53,955 nucleotides of DNA from Chthonomonas sp. GTDB taxonomy: Bacteria; Armatimonadota; Fimbriimonadia; Fimbriimonadales; Fimbriimonadaceae. Made by a program: the position numbers and the translations under genes. Shown in pieces: positions 28,445 through 35,945 of the stretch. The notes beneath the pieces are model-generated. The model searched no databases, was not told where the DNA came from, and saw only the letters and a program-made list of their open reading frames with translations. The DNA lies in contig JAEURP010000021.1 in NCBI GenBank assembly GCA_016788585.1, forward strand, positions 1 through 53,955, read 5' to 3'. Positions within the stretch are counted from its first letter, which is position 1; each line of letters starts with the position of its first letter.

Positions 28445-29458
28445 CTAGACCTGAGAGACAATCATTGTCTCTTGGGTCTCTTTTGTTCCTTCAAGAAAAG
28501 CCCCAAGAACCTCGGCCACTTCATCGTAGCTGTCGCATCGGGTTAGCCTTCCACGCACTTCTGCCGCGCCGGGCTCGCCCTTGATGTACATTGGGATCTG
28601 TCCCCTCAGGTGCCGCACGGCCTTGAGTTCATCACCTTCAAACTCGATCATGAGCTTGAGGTGCTCAAGCGCCGTGTCAACCCGATCTTGAATTGTTGGC
28701 GGCGGCATCGGTGGCTTTCCTTCAAGTCGGAGACGAATATCACGCAGGGCCCACGGGTTGCTGATCGCGGCCCGACCGACCATCACCCCGTCGCAGCCCG
28801 TATCTGTCAGCATGCGCTCGGCATCGTCAGGAGTCCTCACGTCGCCATTGCCGGCGAGCGGCACTGTGACCACTTCCCGCATCGCCTTAATTAGGTCCCA
28901 ATCCGCCTGCCCCTCAAAACCTTGCTTTGCAAACCTCGCATGGAGCGTGATCATTTGCGCCCCGGCGTCTTGAAATCGCTTGGCCAGTTCAGGAGCCGCG
29001 AAAAGGGAATAGTCCCATCCGGCGCGCACTTTCACCGTCACCGGAATCTCAACTGCCCGAACAACCCGAGAAACAATTTCGGTGGCAAGGTCAGGGTCTT
29101 TGAGTAGCGCCGCCCCGGATCCGGTCTTAACCACCTTTGGCACCCAGCAGCCCATATTGATATCGAGAATGTCGCAGCCCGCATCGGCGCAAACTTTGGC
29201 CGTCTCGACCATCGTCTCCACTTCGCCACCAAAGATCTGAATCCCAAGTGGCCGTTCCTCATTGGCTATGACCAGCTTTTTGTAGGTTTTCTTGGCGTTA
29301 TAGTGGATCGCCATCGCACTCACGAACTCCGTGAACATGAGCCCAGGCCCCCCGATGCGCTTGGCAATCGTGCGCATGGGGAGGTTGCTAACGTCCTCCA
29401 TCGGGGCCAAAATCAGGCGATTCTCGATGGGGATCGGGCCGACGTGAAATGCGGTCAA
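28445..29458 (-). CDS. dusB: tRNA-dihydrouridine synthase, DusB type
   Basis: 337 residues. DusB-like features: LAPMEDVSNLPMR, VSAMAIHY, IQIFGG, DILDINMGC with catalytic Cys104, VKVRAGWD, TLHARFAKQGF, GNGDVRTPDDA and GVMVGRAAISNPW. After the Cys the usual Pro is replaced by Trp (NMGCW versus NMGCP), which is uncommon. The start is TTG at 29458; TACAAT on the minus strand ends exactly 7 nt before it and no Shine-Dalgarno sequence exists, so a leaderless transcript is likely. It diverges from the GNAT gene, with 24 bp between the start codons, and converges with pnp. Confidence 0.9.
   Translation of the reverse strand: MTAFHVGPIPIENRLILAPMEDVSNLPMRTIAKRIGGPGLMFTEFVSAMAIHYNAKKTYKKLVIANEERPLGIQIFGGEVETMVETAKVCADAGCDILDINMGCWVPKVVKTGSGAALLKDPDLATEIVSRVVRAVEIPVTVKVRAGWDYSLFAAPELAKRFQDAGAQMITLHARFAKQGFEGQADWDLIKAMREVVTVPLAGNGDVRTPDDAERMLTDTGCDGVMVGRAAISNPWALRDIRLRLEGKPPMPPPTIQDRVDTALEHLKLMIEFEGDELKAVRHLRGQIPMYIKGEPGAAEVRGRLTRCDSYDEVAEVLGAFLEGTKETQETMIVSQV
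28454..28472. terminator. Possible pnp terminator hairpin inside dusB 3' end
   Basis: AGAGACAA (28454-28461) and TTGTCTCT (28465-28472) form a perfect 8-bp stem with the 3-nt loop TCA, 28 nt after the pnp stop. A TTTT run follows about 8 nt later. The stem overlaps the last codons of the convergent dusB gene. The gap between stem and T-run makes it a weak candidate. Confidence 0.35.
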
Positions 29459-29465
29459 GAGCTAG

Positions 29466-29475
29466 ATTGTACACT
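29466..29475. promoter_or_regulatory. Overlapping divergent -10 boxes for dusB and the GNAT gene
   Basis: The ten bases ATTGTACACT read TACACT on the plus strand (29470-29475), ending 7 nt before the GNAT ATG at 29483. On the minus strand they read TACAAT (29471 down to 29466), ending 7 nt before the dusB TTG at 29458. The two boxes share the palindromic core TGTA. No -35 of good match was found on either side; those regions would lie inside the opposite genes. Confidence 0.55.
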
Positions 29476-29482
29476 GGCACCC

Positions 29483-29914
29483 ATGGATTTCGAGCTAAAG
29501 TGGGTCTCGCATGGGTCGGCGGAGTACGATCAAACCGTCGCCCTTCGCCGACGCGTCCTGCGAGAACCACTAGGCCTTGAATTCACCCTTGACGAACTGA
29601 GCGCCGAGTCGGATCAGCACCACCTAGGCGCGTACCTGGCTGGACACCTAGTCGGCTGCTTAATCCTCAGCCCCACTGAAGGAGCCATGAAGATGCGCCA
29701 AGTCGCCGTTGATCCTGATTGGCATGGTTCAGGTTTTGGTGGAGAACTTGTACGCGAAAGCGAAGCATTTGCCCGGTCTCAAGGTGCCAATGAGATGGTG
29801 CTTCATGCCCGATCTCACGTAATCGCCTTTTATGAAAGGCTAGGCTATGCCGCTTTGGGCGATGAGTTCGAAGAAGTGGGGATTCCACACCGTTTCATGA
29901 GAAAGAGCCTTTAG
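29483..29914 (+). CDS. GNAT-family N-acetyltransferase
   Basis: 143 residues from ATG 29483. The GNAT acetyl-CoA site is clear: MRQVAVDPDWHGSGFGGELV (motif A, Q/R-x-x-G-x-G/A type), then a motif B HARSHVIAFYERLGYAALGDEF (in part). It resembles the small ElaA/YjdJ-like acetyltransferases; the substrate cannot be predicted. The start coincides with the position expected for a leaderless mRNA from TACACT. Its stop overlaps the convergent DprA-like gene end by 4 nt. Confidence 0.85.
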   Translation: MDFELKWVSHGSAEYDQTVALRRRVLREPLGLEFTLDELSAESDQHHLGAYLAGHLVGCLILSPTEGAMKMRQVAVDPDWHGSGFGGELVRESEAFARSQGANEMVLHARSHVIAFYERLGYAALGDEFEEVGIPHRFMRKSL

Positions 29915-30786
29915 AGTTCAAGCATCGTCGCGCCGTACCGCGTCCACTCGCGCGAACCCAAAAACGAGTCCAGAATCCGCACCGGGCGCTTCGCCTTCAG
30001 CCCCATCCGCGCGATCTTATCCATATTCCCACCCGGCGCAATGTTCACAAAATCAAGCCGCTTCGACAAGCCAGCAATCAACCGGTCGCGCCGAGAATTA
30101 GCACCTGCCACAAAGCCCTTTTCGGGATGAGCTAGGGAAATCGCCAAGTCGGTCTTGCGATCAAACTGGTATCGCCAAAGGCGCGCCGCTCGAAACGGTT
30201 CATCCTTCAACTCGGGCCCCAACGAATCAAACAGCCCGCGATCCAAACACATGATTCGCGGCGACCCCCAGCGCAATGGAACCACTGCCGCCCGTTCGTA
30301 CTCCGGTGTGCCATGACCGGTCACCAAAATTTCTCCAGCCAAAACACCCTCTTCGGCCAGCTTCTCGGCATAGTCAAGCGCCGATGGAGACGACTTCCGC
30401 GAACTCAAAATGGCAAAGGTCTTCGAGTTAAGCAGCTTGTGATTGCCGAAGTAAAAGAGAATGCCCGGCGGGTCGTCGTCGAACTCCTCCAGGGCCTCCG
30501 GATAGTGCGCGTCCGCCGAGGTGATCATCCCGACACCGAACTTATCGAGTTTCTCTTCAAGCTGGTTCGCTTCTTCGATCAACGGTTTCTGCTTCACCAG
30601 CCAGCCGGAAGCGGTCTTAGCCGGCAGCCCGTACTCCTCGCGCAAAGAGGCCTCGCCCATCGCCAGAAACACGTCAGTCCCGATCCCGAGAGTCTCGTTT
30701 CGAACCAAGATGCGCGAGAGCCGCTTGCCCGCGATGCCCGGGCACAAGTACAAAGCCAGCCCAAGCGTGCGCTTACCTAAGGCCAC
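29911..30786 (-). CDS. Divergent DprA/Smf-like Rossmann-fold protein
   Basis: 291 residues from GTG 30786, with GGAGG 6 nt upstream. The N-terminus (GLALYLCPGIAGKRLSRIL) resembles the helical part preceding DprA. YPEALEEFDDDPPGILFYFGN matches the DprA entry strand (in part), AILSSRKSSP stands where DprA has 'GSRxxS', and RRDRLIAGLSKRLDFV matches 'RNRIIAGLS'. The DprA 'SGxAxGID' motif is replaced by VTGHGTPEYE. DprA loads RecA onto incoming ssDNA in transformation; this paralog may have another role. It overlaps the phosphorylase gene by 14 nt in a three-gene set. Confidence 0.7.
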   Translation of the reverse strand: MALGKRTLGLALYLCPGIAGKRLSRILVRNETLGIGTDVFLAMGEASLREEYGLPAKTASGWLVKQKPLIEEANQLEEKLDKFGVGMITSADAHYPEALEEFDDDPPGILFYFGNHKLLNSKTFAILSSRKSSPSALDYAEKLAEEGVLAGEILVTGHGTPEYERAAVVPLRWGSPRIMCLDRGLFDSLGPELKDEPFRAARLWRYQFDRKTDLAISLAHPEKGFVAGANSRRDRLIAGLSKRLDFVNIAPGGNMDKIARMGLKAKRPVRILDSFLGSREWTRYGATMLEL

Positions 30787-31498
30787 GCGCCGCCTCCAAG
30801 AAGAGCTTGACGGCATTCTCGCCCGCGGCTTCCATGGCTTCGACAACTTCTCCGTGCCCCAGTTCCTCGGCCCCCATTCCAGCGGCGAGGTTCGTGACTA
30901 CCGCGAGGCATCCGTAGGGAACACCCAGTTCTCGGAAAGCAATCGCTTCGGTCGCGGCTGTCATGCCGACCAAGTCGCCGCCGAGCTTTCGGTACATCTC
31001 AATCTCGACCGGGGTCTCATATCGCGGCCCGTCGCCATTGACATAAACGCCCGTCTCTTGAACCGCCATGCCCAGTTTTCCGGCAGCGGAGATCATCGCC
31101 GAGCGAACGGCGGGATCGAATGGAGTCGTGAAGTCCACGTGCTGCACCGCGCGATCCCACATTGTGAGGCGTCGGAATGTGAAGTCGAGAAAGTCGCTGC
31201 AGACGACGAACGTACCGACCTGCCACTCAGCGCGCAAACAACCGACGGCCGCACTCGCGATCACGCCGCTCACGCCAAGGGCCTTGGCTCCTCGAGCAAT
31301 CGCCTTGTAATTGATCTTGTGGGGCGGCGTCTTGTGGCCGGCACTATGCCTCTGAATCAAGAAAAGCGTCTGTCCGTCAACAGCTAACTGGCGTGCGCGA
31401 AGGGGCCCATCTTCAGTCGGAACCAAAACAGGCGAGCCGCCCAAAGCGGCGAGTCGCGACCCAATCCCCGTGCCGCCGATAATCGCGACCGGCTTCAA
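30773..31498 (-). CDS. S-methyl-5'-thioinosine / methylthioadenosine phosphorylase family enzyme
   Basis: 241 residues from TTG 31498, which overlaps the protease stop in TTGA. Motifs: VAIIGGTGIGSRL (phosphate loop), QRHSAGHKTPPHKINYKA, GPRYETPVEIE and GMTAATEAIAFRELGVPY (all class of MTAP/PNP). The base-site residue is Asn in VTNLAAG, where 6-aminopurine-specific MTAP has Asp; this, the length and the alignment to Pseudomonas-type MTIP (from memory) favour 6-oxopurine substrates such as methylthioinosine. It would feed methylthioribose-1-phosphate to methionine salvage. The upstream open frame to 31663 lies in the protease gene and is ignored. Confidence 0.8.
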   Translation of the reverse strand: MKPVAIIGGTGIGSRLAALGGSPVLVPTEDGPLRARQLAVDGQTLFLIQRHSAGHKTPPHKINYKAIARGAKALGVSGVIASAAVGCLRAEWQVGTFVVCSDFLDFTFRRLTMWDRAVQHVDFTTPFDPAVRSAMISAAGKLGMAVQETGVYVNGDGPRYETPVEIEMYRKLGGDLVGMTAATEAIAFRELGVPYGCLAVVTNLAAGMGAEELGHGEVVEAMEAAGENAVKLFLEAARGLR

Positions 31499-32334
31499 AG
31501 GCGCCCGTTCCCAAAGGTGTTGCCGTCGTCGACGCTGCGTGCGCGCCAGCCTCGCATGAACCACTCTTTGCGCTGCTCGCTCGAGCCGTGCGTAAAGCTG
31601 TCTGGAACCACGTGACCCTGCGCCTCGCGCTGCAAAGTATCGTCGCCGATCGCGTTCGCGCACTCCAGAGCTTCTTCGATGTCCGCCTGATCCAAGCTCG
31701 CCGCTTGCTGAGCCTGCTTGGCCCAGAGTCCTGCGTAGAAATCAGCTTGCAATTCCAGCCGAACACTCAGGGCGTTGGCATCCTTCTCGCTCGCCTGCGC
31801 TCGGGCTTCGTTCACCTTGCCCATGGTGCCCATCAGCTTCTGTACATGGTGCCCGACCTCATGCGCGATCACATATGCCGGGGCAAAATCGCCCTTCGCG
31901 CCGAACCGAGACTTCATCAGACCAAAGAATCCGGTGTCGATGTAGATCGTCTCGTCCTCGCCGCAATAGAAGGGCCCGACCTGCGACGACGCATAGCCAC
32001 ATCCGCTCTGCACGCCGTCTCGGAAAAGCACGAGCTTTGGCTTACGATAGGTCTCGCCCTCGGAAGCGAAGATCTTGGTCCACACATTCTCGGTGTCCTT
32101 CAAGGTGACGCCGACATACTCCTGCCACTCTTTGTCCTCGGCAGTCAGAGGCTTCGCTGGCCCGCCGGTTTGTGCTCCTCCAGCTTGCTGAAGAACATCC
32201 ATTGGGTTGCCACCGAGAGCCATCACGATGAGCGCGACGACGAGAACGCCGATTCCGCCGCCTGCCATCTTGCCGCCGGATATGCCCCTGCGATCTTCAA
32301 TCTGATCGCTCTGATCTCTGCCTTTCCAACGCAT
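31495..32334 (-). CDS. YpfJ-type neutral zinc metallopeptidase
   Basis: 279 residues. The N-terminal MRWKGRDQSDQIEDRRG is the typical cytoplasmic start of the family, then one membrane helix (about 24-41), then an external zinc domain. YCGEDETIYIDTGFF and the metal site HEVGHH (158-163) are diagnostic, and a third ligand lies in LELQADFYAGLW. The substrate is unknown. TAAACT ends 6 nt before the ATG with no Shine-Dalgarno sequence. It leads the overlapping set protease - phosphorylase - DprA-like. Confidence 0.9.
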   Translation of the reverse strand: MRWKGRDQSDQIEDRRGISGGKMAGGGIGVLVVALIVMALGGNPMDVLQQAGGAQTGGPAKPLTAEDKEWQEYVGVTLKDTENVWTKIFASEGETYRKPKLVLFRDGVQSGCGYASSQVGPFYCGEDETIYIDTGFFGLMKSRFGAKGDFAPAYVIAHEVGHHVQKLMGTMGKVNEARAQASEKDANALSVRLELQADFYAGLWAKQAQQAASLDQADIEEALECANAIGDDTLQREAQGHVVPDSFTHGSSEQRKEWFMRGWRARSVDDGNTFGNGRL

Positions 32335-32348
32335 AGTTTTAGTTTAGC

Positions 32349-32402
32349 GTAATCCCGGCGTCCCGCCGGTTCAACTTCTCACCGCCGGGACGGCGGGGTT
32401 AC
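32349..32402. repeat. Long GC-rich inverted repeat (22-bp arms)
   Basis: Bases 32349-32370 pair with 32381-32402 over 22 positions, with two mismatches and one G-T pair, around a 10-nt loop. The core is CCCGGCGTCCCGCCGG on one side and the near-complement on the other. It includes the stop codon of the aldo/keto reductase. It may act as that gene's terminator, although no T-run follows, or be a dispersed palindromic element. It also lies just upstream of the protease -10 box. Confidence 0.6.
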
Positions 32403-33367
32403 GATAACGTCGCGCGAACGAACTCCACATCTTCCTTACTTAAAACCCGGTTGCCACCGGCGACATTACAGGCCGCTTGGCGCTCGTTGCGGAAGCCCGG
32501 AATCGCGCAGCAAACGTTCGGATGGGCCAACACATATTGGAGGGCCACTGCCGCCAAGTCTTCCACCGTATCACCGAAGCGCTCTTTCAACTTCGCCAGC
32601 TTCGGCTTCAGCCTCTCGAAGTTCGCTGGCTCAAAGTCAGCGCGGCCCTTGCGATAGTCGCCCTCCTCAAAGGCAGGTGGGTTCTTCGGATCAAACTTGT
32701 CGAGCAACAATCCCTGCGCCAGCGGCGAAAACGCCACGAAGCTCAGCTCGTGCTCGTCCATCAGCGCCTGCAAAGGCGAGCCCACTTTGATAAAGTCATC
32801 CGCAAGCGCGTGCGCCCGAGATTGCAGCACCACCGGCTTCACCACCGGAATAGCCCGCGCGAAGTCCTCGACGCTGTAAGCACTCTGCCCGATGAACCGC
32901 ACCTTGCCCTCCGCCACCAAGTCAAGCATCGTCGCGGCGGCCTCCTCCAAATGGTCTCCGAAGCTGCCGTGATGGAAGTAGTAAAGATCGATATGCTCGC
33001 GCCCAAGGTTGATAAGCGACTGCTCGCATTGGTGGCGAATGTGCGCCGGTTCGTAGGCATGCGCTGCCGTGCCCGGGAAGTGCCCGATCTTGGTAGCGAT
33101 CACCAAATCTGTACTGCGAACGCCGAGCCGATCCAGCACCCGCCGCAGCATCTGCTCGGCGCGGCCGTTGCCGTACACGTCGGCATTGTCGAAGTGATTC
33201 ACTCCCGCGTCCAGCGCAATCTTCACCGCGCGAGTCACTTCGTCCTCGTCCACGTTCGCCCAGCCGTTCGGCGTGCCGTTCACCCAGTTCAGCCCACCCA
33301 TCGTCCAGCAGCCGAAGCTAATCTCGCTGACCTCGAGGCCAGACTTTCCAAGGGGGCGGTATTTCAT
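32399..33367 (-). CDS. Aldo/keto reductase
   Basis: 322 residues from ATG 33367, which starts the typical MKYRPLGKSGLEVSEISFG. Catalytic tetrad residues are visible: Asp and Tyr in FDNADVYGNG, Lys in VIATKIG, and His in LYYFHHGS. The NADPH-binding C-terminal signature IPGFRNERQAACNVAG is present. These enzymes reduce carbonyls with NADPH; the substrate is unknown. TAAGCT ends 7 nt before the ATG with no Shine-Dalgarno sequence. It diverges from trhO across a repeat-filled 185-bp spacer. Confidence 0.9.
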   Translation of the reverse strand: MKYRPLGKSGLEVSEISFGCWTMGGLNWVNGTPNGWANVDEDEVTRAVKIALDAGVNHFDNADVYGNGRAEQMLRRVLDRLGVRSTDLVIATKIGHFPGTAAHAYEPAHIRHQCEQSLINLGREHIDLYYFHHGSFGDHLEEAAATMLDLVAEGKVRFIGQSAYSVEDFARAIPVVKPVVLQSRAHALADDFIKVGSPLQALMDEHELSFVAFSPLAQGLLLDKFDPKNPPAFEEGDYRKGRADFEPANFERLKPKLAKLKERFGDTVEDLAAVALQYVLAHPNVCCAIPGFRNERQAACNVAGGNRVLSKEDVEFVRATLS

Positions 33368-33392
33368 GGGCTTCAGCTTACTTGAGCGGTAA

Positions 33393-33527
33393 GGCTGGAC
33401 GTTGCGGGACGATGGAGGGACAGTTGAGGGACATGGCTCGGAGCGAAAGGCAATGTCCCGCCATTTCCCGCCATCGTCCTGCAATGTCCAGCCATCGTCC
33501 CGCCACGTCCAGCCATAGTCCCTCCCC
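33393..33527. repeat. GTCCC(G/A)(C/G)CCAT-type short repeats with inverted arms
   Basis: Between divergent genes, about ten imperfect 11-12-bp units of the type CGTCCCGCCAT or TGTCCAGCCAT lie head to tail on the right (about 33451-33525). Reverse-oriented units (GGGACGATGG, GAGGGACATGG) lie on the left. Bases 33393-33415 can pair with 33471-33493 over 23 positions, with only two G-T pairs. A few similar units recur near 53890-53915. No coding frame is convincing here. Confidence 0.6.
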
Positions 33528-33552
33528 CTCCCTCAAGTAAACTCAAACCCTC

Positions 33553-34440
33553 ATGCCTTACGAGGCCCTCCTGTACTACTGCTTCGCCCCGGTCGAGAAC
33601 CCCGTCAACCTCGAGCGGAGCCAGCGGCGAATCTGCGAAGAGCTCGATCTTCGCGGGCGGATCATCGTCGCCGAGGAAGGCATCAATGGCACGGTCAGCG
33701 GCACCGCCGAGGCCTGCGCCCAGTACCGCGAGGACCTGAGGAAAACCTTCCCGGACATCGAGTTCAAGATCGACGAAGTCGAGGGCCACGTCTTCAAGGG
33801 GCTTAGCGTCAAGGTACGCGATGAAATCATCACGATGGGCGTCCCGCTGGGCACCCCGGTCCACCTGAAAACCGGCCAGCACCTCTCGCCCGATGAGTGG
33901 CGCGAGGCGATTCAGCAGGATGACGTGGTCCTCCTCGACGGCCGCAACGACTACGAGAGCGAGCTCGGCCATTTCGAGGGCGCGCTCCTGCCCCCGCTCG
34001 AGAGCTTCCGCGATTTCCCCGCCTGGATTCTCGCCCACCGCGAGCAGCTCGAAGGCAAGCGCATCCTCACCTACTGCACCGGTGGCATCCGCTGCGAAAA
34101 GCTCTCCGCGTGGATGCTACAAGAGGGCTTCGAGGAGGTCTATCAGCTCGATGGCGGCATCGTCCGCTACGGAAAAGAGACCGACGGCGCCGGCTTTGTC
34201 GGCATGAATGTCGTGTTCGACGACCGCGTCCTCGTCCCGCCCACCCCCGCGCACGAGCCGATCACCCATTGCCGCGAATGCAACGCCAAAAGCGCCAATT
34301 ACGTCAACTGTGCCAACGTCCTCTGCAACCGCCGCATGATCCTCTGCCCGGGTTGCGAAGAGTCCACCAGCCGATGCTGCAGCGACGAATGCCGCAACGC
34401 CCCGTCCCTAAGAGCAAAGAACGCGAAGTTGCGCGCTTAG
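33553..34440 (+). CDS. trhO: tRNA uridine-5-hydroxylase of the rhodanese family (TrhO/YceA-like)
   Basis: 295 residues. An N-terminal acylphosphatase-like domain (1-95; GRIIVAEEGINGTVSG) is followed by a rhodanese domain with active loop YCTGGIRCEK (Cys175) and a C-terminal Cys-rich tail (HCRECN, CNRRMILCPGC, CCSDEC), typical of the family and perhaps metal-binding. TrhO uses O2 to make 5-hydroxyuridine at tRNA position 34. TAAACT ends 9 nt before the ATG with no Shine-Dalgarno sequence. Confidence 0.92.
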   Translation: MPYEALLYYCFAPVENPVNLERSQRRICEELDLRGRIIVAEEGINGTVSGTAEACAQYREDLRKTFPDIEFKIDEVEGHVFKGLSVKVRDEIITMGVPLGTPVHLKTGQHLSPDEWREAIQQDDVVLLDGRNDYESELGHFEGALLPPLESFRDFPAWILAHREQLEGKRILTYCTGGIRCEKLSAWMLQEGFEEVYQLDGGIVRYGKETDGAGFVGMNVVFDDRVLVPPTPAHEPITHCRECNAKSANYVNCANVLCNRRMILCPGCEESTSRCCSDECRNAPSLRAKNAKLRA

Positions 34441-34548
34441 TGTTTGGTGTTCGGTTTTCAGTGTTCGGTTTCGTTCCTGACTGATGGGCCGGTTCGGTCC
34501 GACCTCTGGATACTGAACACCGAACACCGAACACTGAACACCACAAGC
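34441..34548. repeat. TGTTCGG/ACACCGA octamer-type inverted repeats
   Basis: The spacer after trhO begins with GTGTTCGG-like units on one strand (34441-34469) and ends with the complementary GAACACCG/GAACACTG units (34513-34543). The best arms are 34457-34469 and 34526-34538, 13 bp and perfect. The whole can fold into a long hairpin, possibly the trhO terminator. The short frames running through it are repeat artefacts. Confidence 0.6.
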
Positions 34549-34562
34549 TAAACTAAATACTC

Positions 34563-35945
34563 ATGGCGCAAGCGATTACGTTCCACGGGGCCGCGCAGAC
34601 GGTGACCGGCTCCAAGCATCTCCTCGAGGTCGACGGCAAGCAGATCCTGGTGGATTGCGGTCTCTTCCAGGGCGGGCGCGAACTGAGGGAGCGGAACTGG
34701 CTGCCGTTCGGCTTCGACCCGCTGAGCCTCGACGCCGTCATCGTCACCCACGCGCACATTGATCATATTGGGCTCCTTCCTAAGCTCATCAAGGAGGGCT
34801 ATCGAGGGCCGCTCTACGCCACGCCGGGGACCATCGGCCTCGCCCGAATCAGCCTGCCCGATAGCGGCCGCCTGCAAGAGGAAGAGGCGAAGTACCACAA
34901 CAAGCATCGGTCGTCGCGGCACGATCCCGCGCTGCCGCTCTACACCGAGGCCGACGCCTTCGAGGCGCTAAAGCTCTTCAAGCCGATTCGCTATAACCAA
35001 TTGCAGAGCTTGCCGGGTGGAGCCTCATTCCGATTCTTGCCCGCCGGTCACATTTTGGGTTCTGGGTACGCCGAGGTCTTTTTTGAGAATGGCGACCGCA
35101 TTTTAATGGGTGGCGACTTGGGGCGATTCAATACGCCGATCATCAATGACCCTACAATGGTGGAGTACGCTGAGTACCTCGTTGTCGAGAGCACCTATGG
35201 CGATCGACTGCATTCGACCGAGAATGCAAAGGACCGCCTGCGAGAAGTCATCCAAGCGGCAATTCAAGATCATCTCACGATCATCGTGCCGAGCTTCAGC
35301 ATCGGGCGCACTCAAGAGCTTCTCTATTACATCAACGAACTGCAACGAGAAAGGGCGATCGGCTTCATCCCCATCTATGTGGATTCTCCGATGGGCGTCA
35401 GTGCGACGGCGCTCTATGACAAGACTCTCGATGATCACGACCTCGATATGAGGTTGCGGCTGGATGAAGGCGACGACCCCCTCGATCCTGACGGCCTCAC
35501 TTTGGTACGCGACGTAAACCAGAGCAAGGCGATTAACTCGATGACTGGCCCAATGATGATCATTGCCGGAAGCGGAATGGCGAACGGCGGCCGTGTGATT
35601 CACCACCTGAAGCATCGATTGCGCCGCCGCGATACTCTCGTGCTCTTCACAGGCTATCAGGCGGAGGGCACCATGGGACGTGATCTCCTCGAAGGAGCGA
35701 GCGAAGTAACCATTCACGGCCAACCGGTCGAGGTGAACGCCCAGGTAGACAAGCTGAACTCTCTTTCCGCCCACGCCGACCAAGGCGAGATCATGCATTG
35801 GCTCCGTGGATTCAAGGAGCCTCCGCGCAAGACGTTTATCGTTCACGGAGAACCAAAGGCTCAGGAAACGCTTGCCGAGAAGATTCGCGCAGAACTGGGC
35901 TGGAATGTGATTATTCCGCGTCAAGGCGAGCGAGTGGAGTTATGA
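34563..35945 (+). CDS. Metallo-beta-lactamase/beta-CASP ribonuclease (CPSF73-like)
   Basis: 460 residues. Metal motif THAHIDHIG (motif 2), GHILGSG (motif 3), GGDLGRF (motif 4), then the beta-CASP part with ESTYGDRLH (motif A), AGSGMANGGRVIHHL (motif B/C) and a terminal SLSAHADQGEIMHW followed by FIVHGEPKAQ. This matches the bacterial TTHA0252/YSH1-like RNases, which cut single-stranded RNA; it is not RNase J. TAAACT ends 8 nt before the ATG. The stop overlaps the PLP enzyme start (ATGA). Confidence 0.92.
   Translation: MAQAITFHGAAQTVTGSKHLLEVDGKQILVDCGLFQGGRELRERNWLPFGFDPLSLDAVIVTHAHIDHIGLLPKLIKEGYRGPLYATPGTIGLARISLPDSGRLQEEEAKYHNKHRSSRHDPALPLYTEADAFEALKLFKPIRYNQLQSLPGGASFRFLPAGHILGSGYAEVFFENGDRILMGGDLGRFNTPIINDPTMVEYAEYLVVESTYGDRLHSTENAKDRLREVIQAAIQDHLTIIVPSFSIGRTQELLYYINELQRERAIGFIPIYVDSPMGVSATALYDKTLDDHDLDMRLRLDEGDDPLDPDGLTLVRDVNQSKAINSMTGPMMIIAGSGMANGGRVIHHLKHRLRRRDTLVLFTGYQAEGTMGRDLLEGASEVTIHGQPVEVNAQVDKLNSLSAHADQGEIMHWLRGFKEPPRKTFIVHGEPKAQETLAEKIRAELGWNVIIPRQGERVEL

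Noticed and set aside
33393-33552. Riboswitch upstream of trhO
   Set aside because: The structure is made of simple repeats, and the TAAACT box between it and the ATG would put the RNA start after it.
34304-34546. 80-codon minus-strand frame after trhO
   Set aside because: It reads through the GTGTTCGG arrays (giving SVFGVRCSV-like repeats) and the trhO C-terminus.
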